Position numbers and translations under genes: made by a program
From: Pomphorhynchus laevis
Taxonomy: Eukaryota > Acanthocephala > Palaeacanthocephala > Echinorhynchida > Pomphorhynchidae
Length of the DNA stretch: 64,000 nt
Assembly (NCBI GenBank): GCA_012934845.2
Contig: WNNJ02002350.1
Coordinates: 1-64,000, forward strand
Direction of reading: 5' to 3'
In this document: piece by piece, positions 46,180 to 57,649 of the stretch
How the letters are laid out: each line of letters opens with the position of its first letter
How positions within the stretch are numbered: the stretch's first letter is position 1
The notes under the pieces: model-generated
What the model was told of the DNA's origin: nothing
Databases searched by the model: none
What the model saw: the letters and a program-made list of their open reading frames with translations, nothing else

Positions 46180-47186
46180 GTGCACGTCGGAGCTTTAAAA
46201 GAATTTGTAAGTAACTTTAAAAAACTAACTATGGAGGCAGCTGGTCAAATGAATTTTGCTTATGAATTGTTCTTGAAGATACGGCCAACGCTGGACAGTT
46301 GTCAGGGGTATACTGTGGATGATCGAGATGATATTTCTAAACGCTTGGAACGCTTTCTTAATCATATCTTGTTGGGTTTCTTAATTCGAAGGGTGTTTTG
46401 CGTTTTTACATTGACCATGTCGAAGTCAACTTCCAAGAATTCACAGGTTACGATTGTGATGAAGTATTTATCGAGGGCAGTGATGGCACTGTATATGTTC
46501 ATGGAGGAATCAACGTGGGATCTATCGACGATGCAGATGAACGATTTGAAGACTTGTCTGATAATAGAATCAAAACTGAAAGAGAGTGTGATGATGCTCT
46601 TATTGATAGCAGAACTGGAAACGACAGTGATGCAGATTGTAAGGACACCTGGGCTTATAGTTCAGAGGTTGACACTGTAGATACCTTTAATATTGTCGGT
46701 TTAATTGATGCTCTATCAGATAACAGAAGCAATGACTGCAACGGTTATGGGAATGACTACCATGGGACTATAGCGCTGATGAAGGACGTGGGATCTATCG
46801 ATGATGCAGATGAACGATTTGAAAATTTGTCTGATAACAGAATCGAAACCGAAAGAGAGTGTGATGATGCTCTTAGTGATAGCAGAATTGGAAACGACAG
46901 TGATCAACATTGTGAGGAGATCTGGGCTTATAGTTCAGAGTTTGACACTGTAGACACCTTTAATATTGTCGGTGTAATTGTTGTTCTATCAGATAACAGA
47001 ATCAATGACTGCAACGGTTATGGGAATGACTACCTTGCGACTATAACGCTGATGGAGGACAACAACGATTCTGGAAATTACCACTGCTATAGTGTGGAAA
47101 AAAGAATGGTTTTAAAAAGGCTTGAGGCTTCCGATTGTGGTTGTTTCACTGATACAGTAACATGTTGGAAATTCAAAAGAAAATAA
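46180..47186 (+). CDS. Unrecognised reading frame with acidic tandem repeats
   Basis: Two overlapping frames, 46,180-46,680 and 46,398-47,186, look like one coding region with a frame change near 46,390. The second (262 codons) contains two imperfect copies of a roughly 90-residue unit beginning VGSIDDADERFE, with TERECDDAL, GNDSD and YSSE.DTVDTFNIVG blocks, rich in Asp/Asn/Glu. It ends CGCFTDTVTCWKFKRK. No known family recognised. It lies inside the V-ATPase F intron on the same strand. It may be a host gene, a pseudogene, or part of an element. Confidence 0.4.
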
Positions 47187-47214
47187 TGCCGACTACAAAG
47201 CAAATCTGGTACCA

Positions 47215-47345
47215 CTAAACTTCTCTGCTAAGTTCCGAAGAACTTAGCAGAGAAGTTTAGCAGCCTTCTTTAGCAGAGAAGTTTAGCAGCGAAGCTTAGC
47301 AGCCAAGGCCATCTCACCTGCGATGGCCTTGGCTGCGGTATGGAG
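47215..47345. repeat. Palindrome pair
   Basis: AAACTTCTCTGCTAAGTTC paired with GAACTTAGCAGAGAAGTTT, followed by two more TTTAGCAGAGAAGTTTAGCA-like boxes, then AGCCAAGGCCAT / ATGGCCTTGGCT around CTCACCTGCG. Could be the end of an element or a structured transcript. Confidence 0.7.
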
Positions 47346-47536
47346 TTCGGAAGCGTAAGTCCTTTAAGAAGACGGGCAATGGAAAGCTCCTTTAGACTGG
47401 AAGAACAAAGCTTTGAAGGAGGTGATGTGTTCGAACATAAGGGAGGTATGGAGATCATGCGATAAGACCGCTGGCCTCCGTCTGCTAGAATCCTCTCCTT
47501 ATGTGGTACTAATCCTTCGATTTTTGCCTATATATT

Positions 47537-47770
47537 CTATTTTTTGACGAAATGTTTTCCACATATGGTTGTATTTTTAATAAAATCTTTATTATTATTA
47601 GATTGAACCACCCAATTAAAAAGTGTTTTCACACTTTGTGAAAATTTACACTCATGATTACCGGTGTAAATGTTCACATATTTACATGAACGAGTAAATA
47701 TACATCTCAATTGTGGAAATTTTGCGTTTGATCTGTAATATTTCACTAGGTTCGACATCCTTTTGCAACA
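47537..47770 (-). pseudogene. Possible THAP-domain fragment
   Basis: Minus strand reads VKTLFNWVVQSNNNKDFIKN then TTICGKHF, like the second half of a THAP zinc finger (Trp, then C-x2-H-F). The first Cys pair is not clear. Such fingers occur in P-element-type transposases and host proteins. Weak call. Confidence 0.25.
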
Positions 47771-48145
47771 TAATTATTTCAAAGACCTAATATTATTATT
47801 TAACCGAGTTTACACAAATAACACAATTGGGATCAGGATTTGATCATGTAGATAATGGATCGATCTTCAATGTAATGATATTTATCATATTGTTATTATT
47901 TTATGCTTAATACTTTCTAAACATATATATACGTTAGATTTTTATTCGAGTCTAATGGATTATTATGCAGATTGCTTGAACATTATTATAGATTGAAGGA
48001 AAATACGATTTTATTTTGATTTCCACCGTTTAAATCCTTTTCAAGTTGATTTTAAATTATTGCAAGATAATTTAACGATCTAAACGATCGAAAGCTTGTT
48101 TACAAATTAAAATCTTATTTTCCCTGAGTCTATAATAATTTTATA

Positions 48146-48180
48146 TTCATATAAACCTTATGCAATAAGGTTTATATGAA
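48146..48180. repeat. Perfect hairpin
   Basis: TTCATATAAACCTTA / TAAGGTTTATATGAA around TGCAA; no coding role seen. Confidence 0.6.
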
Positions 48181-48262
48181 CCTACATACTTTACCTGCCA
48201 TATCTAATCTAAAATCACAATAATTAATAAAATTTCATTTATTTGTCAATATTTGCAACATA

Positions 48263-48335
48263 AAAGAATCAGGTCACTGAATCTACGTATTTTATATAAT
48301 TTATAATATACTTATATATTTTTAATTATTTTATA
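48263..48335 (-). mobile_element. Naiad PLE tail, short minus piece
   Basis: Reverse of the closing sequence: TCAGGTCACTGAATCTACGT followed by an AT-rich stretch. Only the last part of the tail. Confidence 0.55.
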
Positions 48336-48508
48336 TTATAAAATTTTTGCTTCGTTTAGATACATCGACAGCTACAATTGAATCTACTTTTATAGATTTT
48401 ACAAAGCGAAATGATATCGGCATAATACTTATATGTCAGCATGTAAGCATTTTTAATTAGATATGCTACCATTACGTTTTTAATAAAAAATATCATTTTA
48501 AATAACAG

Positions 48509-48631
48509 ATTGCTGAGATGATTCGTACCACTGTCGACTCCTATGTTGATGTCATTCCTACTGTTCTTGAAATCCCAAGCAAAGAGCATCCATATGATCC
48601 AGAAAAAGATTATATTATGAAGCGAATGAAA
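48509..48631 (+). CDS. V-ATPase subunit F, exon 4
   Basis: Acceptor ataacag, 41 codons, phase 0. It reads IAEMIRTTVDSYVDVIPTVL and EIPSKEHPYDPEKDYIMKRM, the conserved C-terminal half (IAemIR....... iPavLEIPSKehPYD). It then meets GTATGA, a donor; reading on instead would stop two codons later. Confidence 0.92.
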
Positions 48632-48679
48632 GTATGATGATGTTTTTACAATTTTAATTTTTTATTTGTTTTTTTTAAG

Positions 48680-48709
48680 AAAACTCTCCGGATACACGAA
48701 AAAGCTTAG
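48680..48709 (+). CDS. V-ATPase subunit F, last exon (tentative)
   Basis: After a 48-bp intron with a ttttttaag acceptor: KTLRIHEKA then TAG. Length fits the usual ending after the 'rRakgmf' block. The alternative is that exon 4 ends at GTA TGA. Confidence 0.5.
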   Translation, partial: KTLRIHEKA

Positions 48710-48719
48710 TGATGAAACC

Positions 48720-49250
48720 ATCTGCATACACCAAGTTAATTATCAGATCGGTTGATAGTTAAAACTAAGCGGTTAAAATTGGTTCGACAACAAAATACAA
48801 GAATAATTCATTTTATATGTTAATGCGATTATTTTAAAGAAATATATTTTTTGCATAAAAACGTTTTATGTTTGGTACATTTTATATTTGCTAAACATAA
48901 CCAGCACCCTTTAAATTATATATTAAAACATTGAATAGACAGGACTGAATATAAGACAAGATACTTTATTGGGCAAACACTTAACATTGCATAATGAAAA
49001 TTGTCCTCAGCTGCATTATCAGATGCACTACTTGTATCGGTTCAGCCGTCAATGGCATGATATGTAGTTGGGCTTGTAGCAATTAAGTTTGTACAAATTT
49101 CAAGACATCGGATTGTTTCTGTTTGCATTTAAATGAAAGCAAAATACCAAATTCTAAACACATACAAAGAAAAATTGAGTGACGATGTCATGTGTTTATC
49201 AGTCATTAAATTATCAAATTTTATTCAATGATCATAATCAAACTAAAACT
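48720..49250. other. Sequence after V-ATPase F, nothing recognised
   Basis: No gene or repeat family identified; likely 3' UTR and intergenic DNA. Confidence 0.4.
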
Positions 49251-49259
49251 TTCAATGAG

Positions 49260-50240
49260 GTTCAAGTAAGTCTGGACAAAACGTATCAGAAAGTAATTCA
49301 GTGGTATCCAAATTTATTTCGACTTCCTCGTTGTATAAAGGATGGATCTTATATGAGAATCATTTAAGTTTGAACAATGTGTATCAGAAAGTAATTTAGT
49401 GTCATTCAAACTTATTCCGACACCCACGTCGTAATGCCGCCGGTAATGAGTTTGATGATACTACATCATTCTCAGGTCTTTCTTATTCGACCCTAATAGC
49501 TGGTGCACGTCAATAAAACCTTGATAGCTCTTCCACATGTTGTTCCGCAGTTAATTTATTAGCGTAATACATCGACAATTTGAAAATCTCTTGAGTAGAT
49601 ACAAAGTATGGTCCAAGGAAAGCCTTTCTGAACCTGCAGAAACACGAAACCTACGAGCTAATAAAGGTGTAAGTACCGCTCGGAAAACGCTAAATGTAGA
49701 CGTTCCATATTTGCAAGTGCAATCACAAAAGGTAGTATCAACTTCGCTTTCTATCCTTGAGTAAAAACTGAAATGTCCCTTGAATTCTAACGTTTTAGTA
49801 AAAAAAGTGTGAATGAAATGGTAAATAGATTTCACCGTTTTCTTGCGTCATCTAAAGATCTACTCAATCACCAGGATGATATGTCAAATCTAAGTATGGT
49901 TAGGCTGTATCATCCTGTCTTGTTTACACTTATCGATAAAAACGTTATTATTGCGGCTACTAGAAAAACTGGGAGTTTTCGTGGCCTTTCTGGCTTAAAT
50001 GCTTTAGTCTAAAAATCAATATTTACAACTTTCGATAGCTATTCAACAAAACTGGTTTGTGCGTCTGTAGACTGATATCAAAATATCAAAGGGTCATGTC
50101 GAACCTGGCAATTTTGATGCCTTCGCGGTATGCTGGTTGATAAACTACAAGACGCAGTTGGTACATTTCAGTTATGCGCATATCAACCTAGTGACAGCGT
50201 TTGCTGCTAATTTTGTAAAAATTAAGTTTTATTAAAAACT
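49260..50240 (+). mobile_element. REL-LINE family A, old N-terminal fragment
   Basis: It reads VIQWYPNLFRLPRCI (VILWKPNLFRLPRCI in the 61-kb copy), LLSRYKVWSKESLSEPAETR (a divergent match to ILDRRLDCW...LLNEAR), YHPVLFTLIDKNVIIAAT with GLSGLNAL (HPVAFDSIDFELIVAN, GQSGLDA), and AVGTFQLCAYQ (GNVQFCASQ). The order is right, but the frames differ and there are gaps; very decayed. Confidence 0.65.
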
Positions 50241-51660
50241 CTCAATATTGTCTTCTTGCCGACGATACAATGGTCACCATGGTCAATATTTCGTCCGATG
50301 GTCAACATGATCAACACGATGTCCCACACGTCGAACGTTTATGCAAGGTTGACATGCACTCTTCTTTTTCAGGTTTCTTTCATTTAAACACAAATGGATA
50401 TTTCTAATCTGACTAGTTAAATGAGATTCTCAATTATTCTCAGAACTTAGCAGAAAATAAAAAACTGTATTAACGCTTTGTTTGTTAGAGGTATTAACTG
50501 GGTTGTATGAATATATGCTTGATCTTGATCCAGCTAAAATTTGCTATGGTGAACGTGATTGCTACCCAATATAGTGTAAAACTTTTGAATCCGGCTTGAT
50601 AGAAATCGGTATGAGAAAGCTGCAATTCGAGATTGACCAATCGATTTTAGTGATGTGTGAGCAGCATTTCAAAATCAAAATTGATATACCCTTTCTGTGA
50701 TCATCGACAAAGATACCTCCTTAATGCAATATGTTACAGTAGCTTTACTTCAAGTCATTATTTAACTTCACTTTCTGAAGGTCATCATTTAATAAATAAT
50801 GAATTTCGTGATGTTTTAAACTGCAGTATGGTTTGACGCCATCAAATCTTAAATGTTTTACCTATTACTCTATCTTGCAAAAGGTTTTTTGCTAAGTATT
50901 AAATATAATATGATCTAGGATTTATTAGCCCAAGAATTGTTGGATGTTTATCACCACGTTAGAATAGAACCTCTATACATGGGCTTGACTCTAGCATTGA
51001 TGTTTTCCTCAACGACGACATAAAATCGTGAAGAGCGACTGGATATATTTTGCAATGGCTAGAGCAGAAATTGGTTTGAGTGACATTCTTTCATGTCAGC
51101 GTTTTCAGTATTCGACTCCCTCTTATTCCCATAATCTGTCGCGAACACATTAATTCACTATGTGAGCCGCAAGTGTGCAAAGTACGCAAGAGAGAATTGA
51201 AATTATACAGATAAATAATTTTACACAATTAATTTTTTCACTGCATGTGGGATTGGTCCAGCAGTGTTATAAACGACCAAGAAGATTACAGTGTGGAAAT
51301 CTAGGGATTGACGATATGCCGTTACAAGACGTTGGTTAGCGTGAAACTCGAAATTTTTATTGGCTAAGGCAATGCTCTCAACCTTTTTTAAATAGTGGTA
51401 AACTTTTAGGCTTGTTAATTTTATTGACACACACAACACACAAAAAAGAATATTTTCTACTTCCATTTACATTTGTGTATTCAAAAAATGAACACGTACC
51501 TTAATTTAATTTATTTTTCGCGGAACACCAGTACGGTCATTTGGAAAGGACCGTACTTGATAACATCTTGGCAAGAAAATCGTCACATTTCCTCCGAGCA
51601 CCTAGCTTCAAAATAAAAATATATCATTTTATGAAAAGATTATTTCATTCATATTTAATT
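50240..51660. other. Unrecognised stretch
   Basis: Probably more decayed element sequence; no motif strong enough to name. Confidence 0.3.
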
Positions 51661-51679
51661 ATTTGTTTGTAAAAAATAA

Positions 51680-51810
51680 ACTGTAACTATATAACTATGC
51701 ATAACTTATAAAACTATAATATAACTATATAGCTATATTATAACTATATAGTATAATATAACTATACAGTTATAACTATATATAACTATATATAGTTATA
51801 TAATTTTTAA
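51680..51810. repeat. AT satellite (TATAACTA-type)
   Basis: Irregular repeats of TATAACTA and its complement TAGTTATA, partly palindromic. Confidence 0.75.
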
Positions 51811-51939
51811 CATAGATGACAGGAATGTAACAATTTTGCGTTGTACAAATCGAAGTACTATCGCGAAACTGCATTTGCGATACATTGTATAAGGAAAGAA
51901 TTTCTGTATCATCAATTATATGGATCACTCGTTGAGGAC

Positions 51940-52560
51940 CTCGGTCTTTCGCCAATTTATCTGGAGCCTCATCACCTTGAAGCTCGCATCTAGACAGCCG
52001 AGTGCTGATGCAATTGCAGATGGTGTTCCCCGACTATGCCGTCGTACAGATACACATGCAAGATCCTGTTGTTGTCGTTGGCGTGTTGCTCGTGAAGTCG
52101 TCTAACGTTATGCACAATCCTTTCCACTGCGTTTGGGTTTGCTAACCTAATTGTGTTGGTTGTAGCAGACTGGTGAAGCGTGTGCGGAGTTGAATACATA
52201 TGAATTTCGAACAGAAATGGCAAAAAGTTTCACCGATGAATACAAGTCTTATGTTCCTGTCATTTTTTGTCAGTGCGATCAAGTTCACGCAGGCGATATT
52301 AGGTGCAACTACAGAAGGAACGAGTCCTAAAAGGATATGGTTGACAAGGTGCGTCGAATTCTCTGCTAGCGACCCGCCGCTATGGGCTCGTAACATATCT
52401 TAGATATGCTCCGGTCTTAGCGCCGAGAAGAATCATGGCCTTGACGCTATGAGGAAAGAGTTGGCCGTGGCAAAGACTGTTTCGCGACTTATGATAATTG
52501 ACGGAAACGAATTGTTCGAGCTTTATTGTGTAATATTAGGGGATGAGAGTGGTTGATTTT
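51940..52560 (-). mobile_element. REL-LINE family B fragment, internally deleted
   Basis: Minus strand: DMLRAHSGGSLAENSTHLVN, RTRFTSLLQPTQLG, then PNAVERIVHNVRRLHEQHAN, then a jump to VYLYDGIVG. In the 32-kb copy these last two are about 270 bp apart, so a piece containing motifs A and B is missing. Several frame changes. Confidence 0.78.
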
Positions 52561-52569
52561 GTGACATGA

Positions 52570-53490
52570 TGTACGTGGGAGGATATAGTCTTTGCAGGAG
52601 TATCCGTGCTTGTGCAGATGAGTTGGATATTTCGACTGAAATCAGGTGTTGGACTGGTTTTCGTCGACTCGAACGGGTGGAATTGCTAATGGTGATTTGA
52701 TGATTTATGTGGTGGCTTCATTAAATTGAGCCTCTGACAATAGTCAAAACTGCTCTTAATGAATCCCTCGCCCAAACCTTAACATCTTAAACCTCCGAAT
52801 TTGTGTAAGCAAAAACGTCCACAAAATGCAAGGCAATGCCTATCTGGTAGAGGTGACAAAAACGCTTTCCTTCTTCCATTTGCGTAGTTAATTGCGCTGC
52901 ATTACAAGCGTTTATATTTTATTTTTATCACTCAGATTTTTTTAGTCTGATTTTTTTCTATTTCTCAGATTGTTTTTTATTTTAGTTTTAAAAGATATAC
53001 AAATAAAAACTTTTTTTACTGTTCAAAGCTTATATTTTGCAATCGGTTTCCATTTCTCAAGCCTACGCTGCTAACTTTTATATTAATATTTATTAATCAA
53101 AAATCTGTCTCGCAAATAAATTCTAAATTATGTATCGTTATCATGACCATATAAAATTTTTATTCAATTGTTTAAAATTTGAATAAGTTATTTGTTGTAC
53201 CTTAATTTAACTAATATTTCATCTTAATTGATAAAAGAATAAATGTATTGAATTTATTTCATTCAATAGTTAATTTTCAAAATTCTGTACTTTAGAAAGT
53301 ACATTAGGATTTAATAAAAAGTTATTCAATTACTGAGTTCCTACAACGTATTTAGTAGCTTAAGGAAGTACTAGATTTATTGTCACTTGAAAAATGTAAA
53401 AAAATAAATCCCTGATATGATTTATGAAAAAATCATATCAATTGCTACCCGCTATGAAGAAAATAATACAAACAATGCAATGCCTATAAA
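52570..53490. other. Spacer, nothing recognised
   Basis: AT-rich towards the right; no gene seen. Confidence 0.4.
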
Positions 53491-53502
53491 TGCAAACTAA
53501 AC

Positions 53503-53851
53503 ACATGGACTACAAAAGTAGAGCAAACAACGACGACTAAAACTGTTAAGGAAATAACGACAGCAATTGCAGAAGTAACCACGACAACAATTGCAAAACA
53601 AACCATAGAGATAATCACTGATGAACCAACAACGACAACAATTGCTAAATCAACAACGACGATAACAACTAAAGAACTAATCACCAAAACAACAACTGCT
53701 GAACAAACCACGAGTACAAAGGTAGTACCAACCAGCACAACTACAACTGCAGAACCAACGACGACTGCGACTGTATTACCAACCACGATTAAAACAACTG
53801 CAGTTCAAACGACAACTAAAGAACCAACCACATCTGCAAAACTAACATTGT
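53503..53851 (+). repeat. Thr-rich mucin-like coding repeat, left part
   Basis: An open plus-strand frame of Thr-rich repeats: TTKVEQTTTTKTVKEITTAI, DEPTTTTIAKSTTTITTKEL, TTTTAEPTTTATVLPTTIKT. The units vary, with a T-T-x-A-E-P-T-T-T core. Such Thr/Pro repeats are typical of secreted or surface mucins, heavily O-glycosylated. It ends at a Naiad insertion. No signal peptide or other domain is visible, so a host gene is only inferred. Confidence 0.5.
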
Positions 53852-53858
53852 AAAAACT

Positions 53859-53873
53859 AAATCTAAACAATAT
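53859..53873 (+). repeat. Target-site duplication of the RTE LINE, left copy
   Basis: AAATCTAAACAATAT; the same 15 bases are at 56,790-56,804. This sequence occurs once in the uninterrupted Naiads, so it is a true duplication. Confidence 0.9.
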
Positions 53874-56789
53874 CTTCTTCTTAGCGTTTATCCCGTATGA
53901 CGGGGTCCGCTTGCCACGATCGTTGACGCCAAAATGCCTTCTTTGCTGCGTCTTTGGGCGTGAGTCCGACCATTTTCATGTCCTTAAGAAGGGTATCCAT
54001 CCATCTTTTCTGTGGTCTTCCTATTGGTCTCTTTCCGTCGACCTCGATTTGAAATGGTGCCTGCGCTAATGTGTTCACGTCTGCCCTCATTACATGTCCA
54101 TACCATCGCAGCCTTGATTCTCTCAGTTTGTCTGCTATGGGTGCTACGCCAAATCGCTTGCGGATGTCTTCGTTACGGACATGATCTAGGCGAGTCTTTC
54201 CTGCGATCCACCTTAGCATTTTGGTTTCCATGCATCCAAGCTTACGTTCTGCTTCTGCTGTCATTGCCCAGCACTCAGCACCGTACATTGCTACAGGCCG
54301 TATTACGCTTCTGTAGAACTTCGATTTGAGTTTGTCTGGCATGCGTTTGTCGCACAAAACTCCAGTGGCTGCTCTCCATTTTGTCCAGCTTGCGTTGATG
54401 CGAGTGGTGACGTCTTTTGCCACTCTTCCTGTGCTGGAGATGACTGATCCCAGATATTTGAACGCAGTTGTCTTTGGCAGAAGCACGCCATTAACTGATA
54501 TGCTTACATCTTCGTTCTGGTTCGTCGTCATGTACTCTGTTTTGGCTGTGTTCAGTTTCAACCCAAACTGTGCCAGGCGATCGTGCCATTGCTGAACTTG
54601 TTGCTCGAGGTCATGTTTGTCTTTAGATACCAGCATAACATCGTCGGCATACAGGATGGTCCATGGTGCTTGTCTTAGAAGGTCTTTCGTAATCACGTCC
54701 ATAACTATGATGAATAGTAATGGGGAGAGTGCAGATCCTTGGTGCACACCGACTGAGATTGGAAATTCTCTGGATTTTCCCGCTGCTGTTAGCACATTGC
54801 TCGTCGTTCCTTTGTACAACATCTTCACCCATTCGATCAATTCCTCCGGTACTTTTCTGCGTCTCAAAGCGTACCATATAAGCTTATGAGGTACTCTGTC
54901 GAACGCTTTCTCAAGGTCCAGAAAAGCTACATGGAGGGGCTGCTTCTTCTCTCTGTGCTTTTCAAGGAGTAGTCTGGCTGAGTGTATTGCATCGATGGCT
55001 CCACAGTTGCGCACAAAGCCTGCCTGGTTGACACTTAGTTTGACGGAGTCACGGATTCTCTTGTCGAGCACTCTCTCGAAGATTTTCATGGTGTGACTGA
55101 GAAGACGAATTGGGCGGTAGTTTTCACAATCTGCTGGGCTTCCTTTCTGCTTCCAGATTTGGATAGTTATGCTTCGACTCCAGTCTTCTGGCACCTCTTT
55201 TGCGTCAACAATCTTCTGGAGAAAATTAGTTAGCCATGGTGTCCACTCATCCGGATTGATTCTCCAGAAGTCCACCGCTAAATCATCGGGTCCGTTGGCT
55301 TTACCCGGCTTCATCTTCATCATTGCCTCTCTGACCTCTGCACCATTGAGTGGATCGACTTGTGTGTGATTTGGAGTCCCCTCTGGTATTGGTGGATGTT
55401 CAAACTCTTCTGTAAAGATGGCTTTAAAATATCTTCTCCATCTCTCCAGCACGTCTTGTGGGTGTATAATGAGTTTTCCCTGCTCATTGCTGATACCATG
55501 GAACTTCTCGATGTCTGCTGCCTTCTTCCGTCTTGAACGGGCTAGTCGGTACACGCCTTTTTCTCCTTCTCGAGTGTCGAGCTTTTGGTAGAGGTTATCT
55601 AGGTGGTTACTCCTAGCAATAGCCACTTGTTTCCTTGCTTTCTTTTTCGCTCGGTGATATTCATCTTTGTTCTCCTGTGTTTGTGCTATCCGGAGAGCCT
55701 TGTATGAATTTTTCTTTGCCTTCACTGCGTCTTTGACCTCTTCTGTCCAAAACCAAGTTTCTTTGTCGATGTATTTTTGACATGGCTTGGTGGATCCGAG
55801 TATGTGCTTTGCAGCTAGGTGGACCGTGCAGCGCAACGCGGTCCAGGTGTCCTGTACTCCATGTATGCTAGGTAGTCTTATCCGGGCCAGCTTTGCCTTT
55901 GTTCCAACTGTGTCTTCTTCCCTCAGTTTCCACCACTTGATTCGGCTCGTCTTTGTTTGTTCTGGCCTCGGTTTACGGGGGACTTCAATTTTCAGGTCAC
56001 ATATCAGTGGCTTATGTTGAGTCGCTGTGGTCTCTGATGGAATGACCTTTGTGTCTAGCACCGTCTTCTTGTGTTTTCGCCTCACCAGGACAAAATCAAT
56101 TTGCGACTTCCTGATTTGTGAGCCCGTTCCATGGTAATATGTGTACAGGTGGCTCGGCCTTTTTGTGAAGTTGGTGTTGGTGATGGTGAGGTTGTGCGTA
56201 GTTGCAAACTCCAGTAGTTGTTCCCCTTCTGCGTTCTTCTCACCTATGCCATATCCACCGTGACATTCACTCTCATCCGTCTGTCCAACATGGGCATTCA
56301 TATCACCGGCTATGATCACATAGTCTTCTTCGGGGACTTCTGCCATCTTTTCATCTAGCATTTCCCAGAAGTCCAGCTTCTCTTTATCTGTGCATCCTGT
56401 TTGAGGAGCGTACACAGAGAAGTAGTGTACGGTCGTTTCGCATAATGCCAGCTTAATCTTCATCAACCTCCCAGTGTATCGCGTCACTTCGCACACTTGG
56501 TCTCTGAGTCTCTCTGCTACGACAATGGCTACTCCGTTTCGTGCTGTCTCAGTTCCCATATAATACAGTTTGTATCCGTCTCCAATTTCCTTGGCTTTTC
56601 CGCCCTTCCATTTAGTCTCTTGTATTGCAAGAATGTCAATCTTTCTCCTCTTTAGGTCAGCTGCAATTTCTCGAGATTTACCCGTCAGTGTTCCTACGTT
56701 GAGCGTTGCATCTCGTACGTATGATTGGGCCAGATCACTTGCGTCTCGGCGTCGTCCTTCCGTCGTGAACCATCGCTTATTTGCCGATT
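53874..56789 (-). mobile_element. RTE-clade LINE with intact ORF
   Basis: Bounded by a perfect 15-bp duplication. The 3' end is only seven bases past the stop (GAAGAAG), a short simple-repeat end typical of RTE elements. The frame is open right to the 5' edge without a clear start ATG, so it is slightly 5'-truncated or uses an unusual start. It is GC-richer than the host DNA. It inserted into a Naiad. Confidence 0.9.
53881..56788 (-). CDS. RTE LINE ORF2: endonuclease and reverse transcriptase
   Basis: About 968 codons with no break. The first ATG that can be used gives 892 residues (from 56,559), but the endonuclease starts earlier, with LNVGTLTGKSREIAADLKRR and IDILAIQETKW. Further endonuclease marks: YVIIAGDMNAHVGQ, IDFVLVRRKHKK. 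RT: NYRPIRLLSHTMKIFERVLD, HVAFLDLEKAFDRVPHKLIW (motif A), GVHQGSALSPLLFIIVMDVI (motif B), ILYADDVMLVSKD (motif C, YADD intact). C-terminal: GAECWAMTAEAERKL, LRWYGHVMRAD. It nicks the target and copies its RNA there. All catalytic motifs look intact, so this is the best candidate for a recently active element in the window. Confidence 0.92.
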
Positions 56790-56804
56790 AAATCTAAACA
56801 ATAT
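56790..56804 (+). repeat. Target-site duplication of the RTE LINE, right copy
   Basis: AAATCTAAACAATAT, identical to 53,859-53,873. Confidence 0.9.
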
Positions 56805-57335
56805 AAATATATGAAATATGTTTCGATACATTGATGATATATGTGTATTTAATTCTAATAATTTTTATTCAATTAGTGAACAAATTTATCCAGAAAGCCT
56901 TATTCTTAACAAAACCAATATTAATGATAAAGAAGGTGTATATCTAGATATGAACATTAAATTAACATTGACTAAAACTACTATTAATTTATATCGTAAA
57001 GATGACATATTTAAATTTACAAGCAACATATTTTGGCATGAGCATTCATGCATACCATATAATATAAAATATAATACATTAAATAATAAAATTTTAAGAA
57101 TTGCAACAATATGTAATGATATTGGCTTTCTTCAAAATCATTTAAATAATTTAATAGATACATATTTTAAACTAGGTTACTATAAAAATAATATCAAGCA
57201 GAAAATAATAAAATATATAAATCAACACAATAATATAAAGAATAAATTTAAACTCTTAAGTGGCAAATTTTTATGGATGGATAATAAATAATATACTTTG
57301 CATTAGAATAAGATACTAGATAGTTATTTCAGAGG

Positions 57336-57430
57336 AAATACATCATTAGCATGTATTTGGCCCCGCTGCTATGTTGGGTAGAGGAGTTAGGGGCCGAAAC
57401 CTGATAGCATAGCAGTTCCTCCTGATGACC
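57336..57430 (+). ncRNA. Conserved pseudoknot in Naiad 3' tail, second copy
   Basis: GGCCCC (57,359-57,364) with GGGGCC (57,390-57,395); CTGCTATG (57,366-57,373) with CATAGCAG (57,408-57,415); preceded by the same AAATACAT / ATGTATTT hairpin. Position 6 of stem 1 is C-G here and T-A at 30.7 kb. Confidence 0.6.
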
Positions 57431-57649
57431 TCTAATTCTTATTCTGAAACAAAGTCTGTTATTTATTAGTCAATTCATAAAAATGACGTTTATTTTAAAT
57501 TTCAATTTTTTATTTTAACTTGATTTAAATTATAGAAAATCTAAAAACAATTATTAATTTTATTATTTAATTATTAAATTTTGATTTAGCATTATTATGT
57601 TTTGTTTATTTTATAATTATATAACAATACGTAGACTCAGTTAGCGGAT

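Larger units (their letters stand above)
53852..57645 (+). mobile_element. Naiad PLE, 5'-truncated, split by an RTE LINE
   Basis: The Naiad begins with TGTAAAAACTAAATCTAAAC (RT codons ...VKTKSK), is interrupted at 53,873/56,790 by the RTE LINE, and resumes with motif C (FRYIDDICVFNSNNFYS) to the 3' tail ending ATACGTAGACTCAGTTAGCG at about 57,640. The reading frame 56,818-57,291 is open to a stop in the usual place. It lies between the two halves of the Thr-rich repeat. Confidence 0.88.

Noticed and set aside
53484-53786. Val-rich minus-strand reading frame as a membrane protein
   Set aside because: It is the reverse reading of the Thr-rich repeat; hydrophobicity follows from GTT/GTC complements of AAC/GAC.
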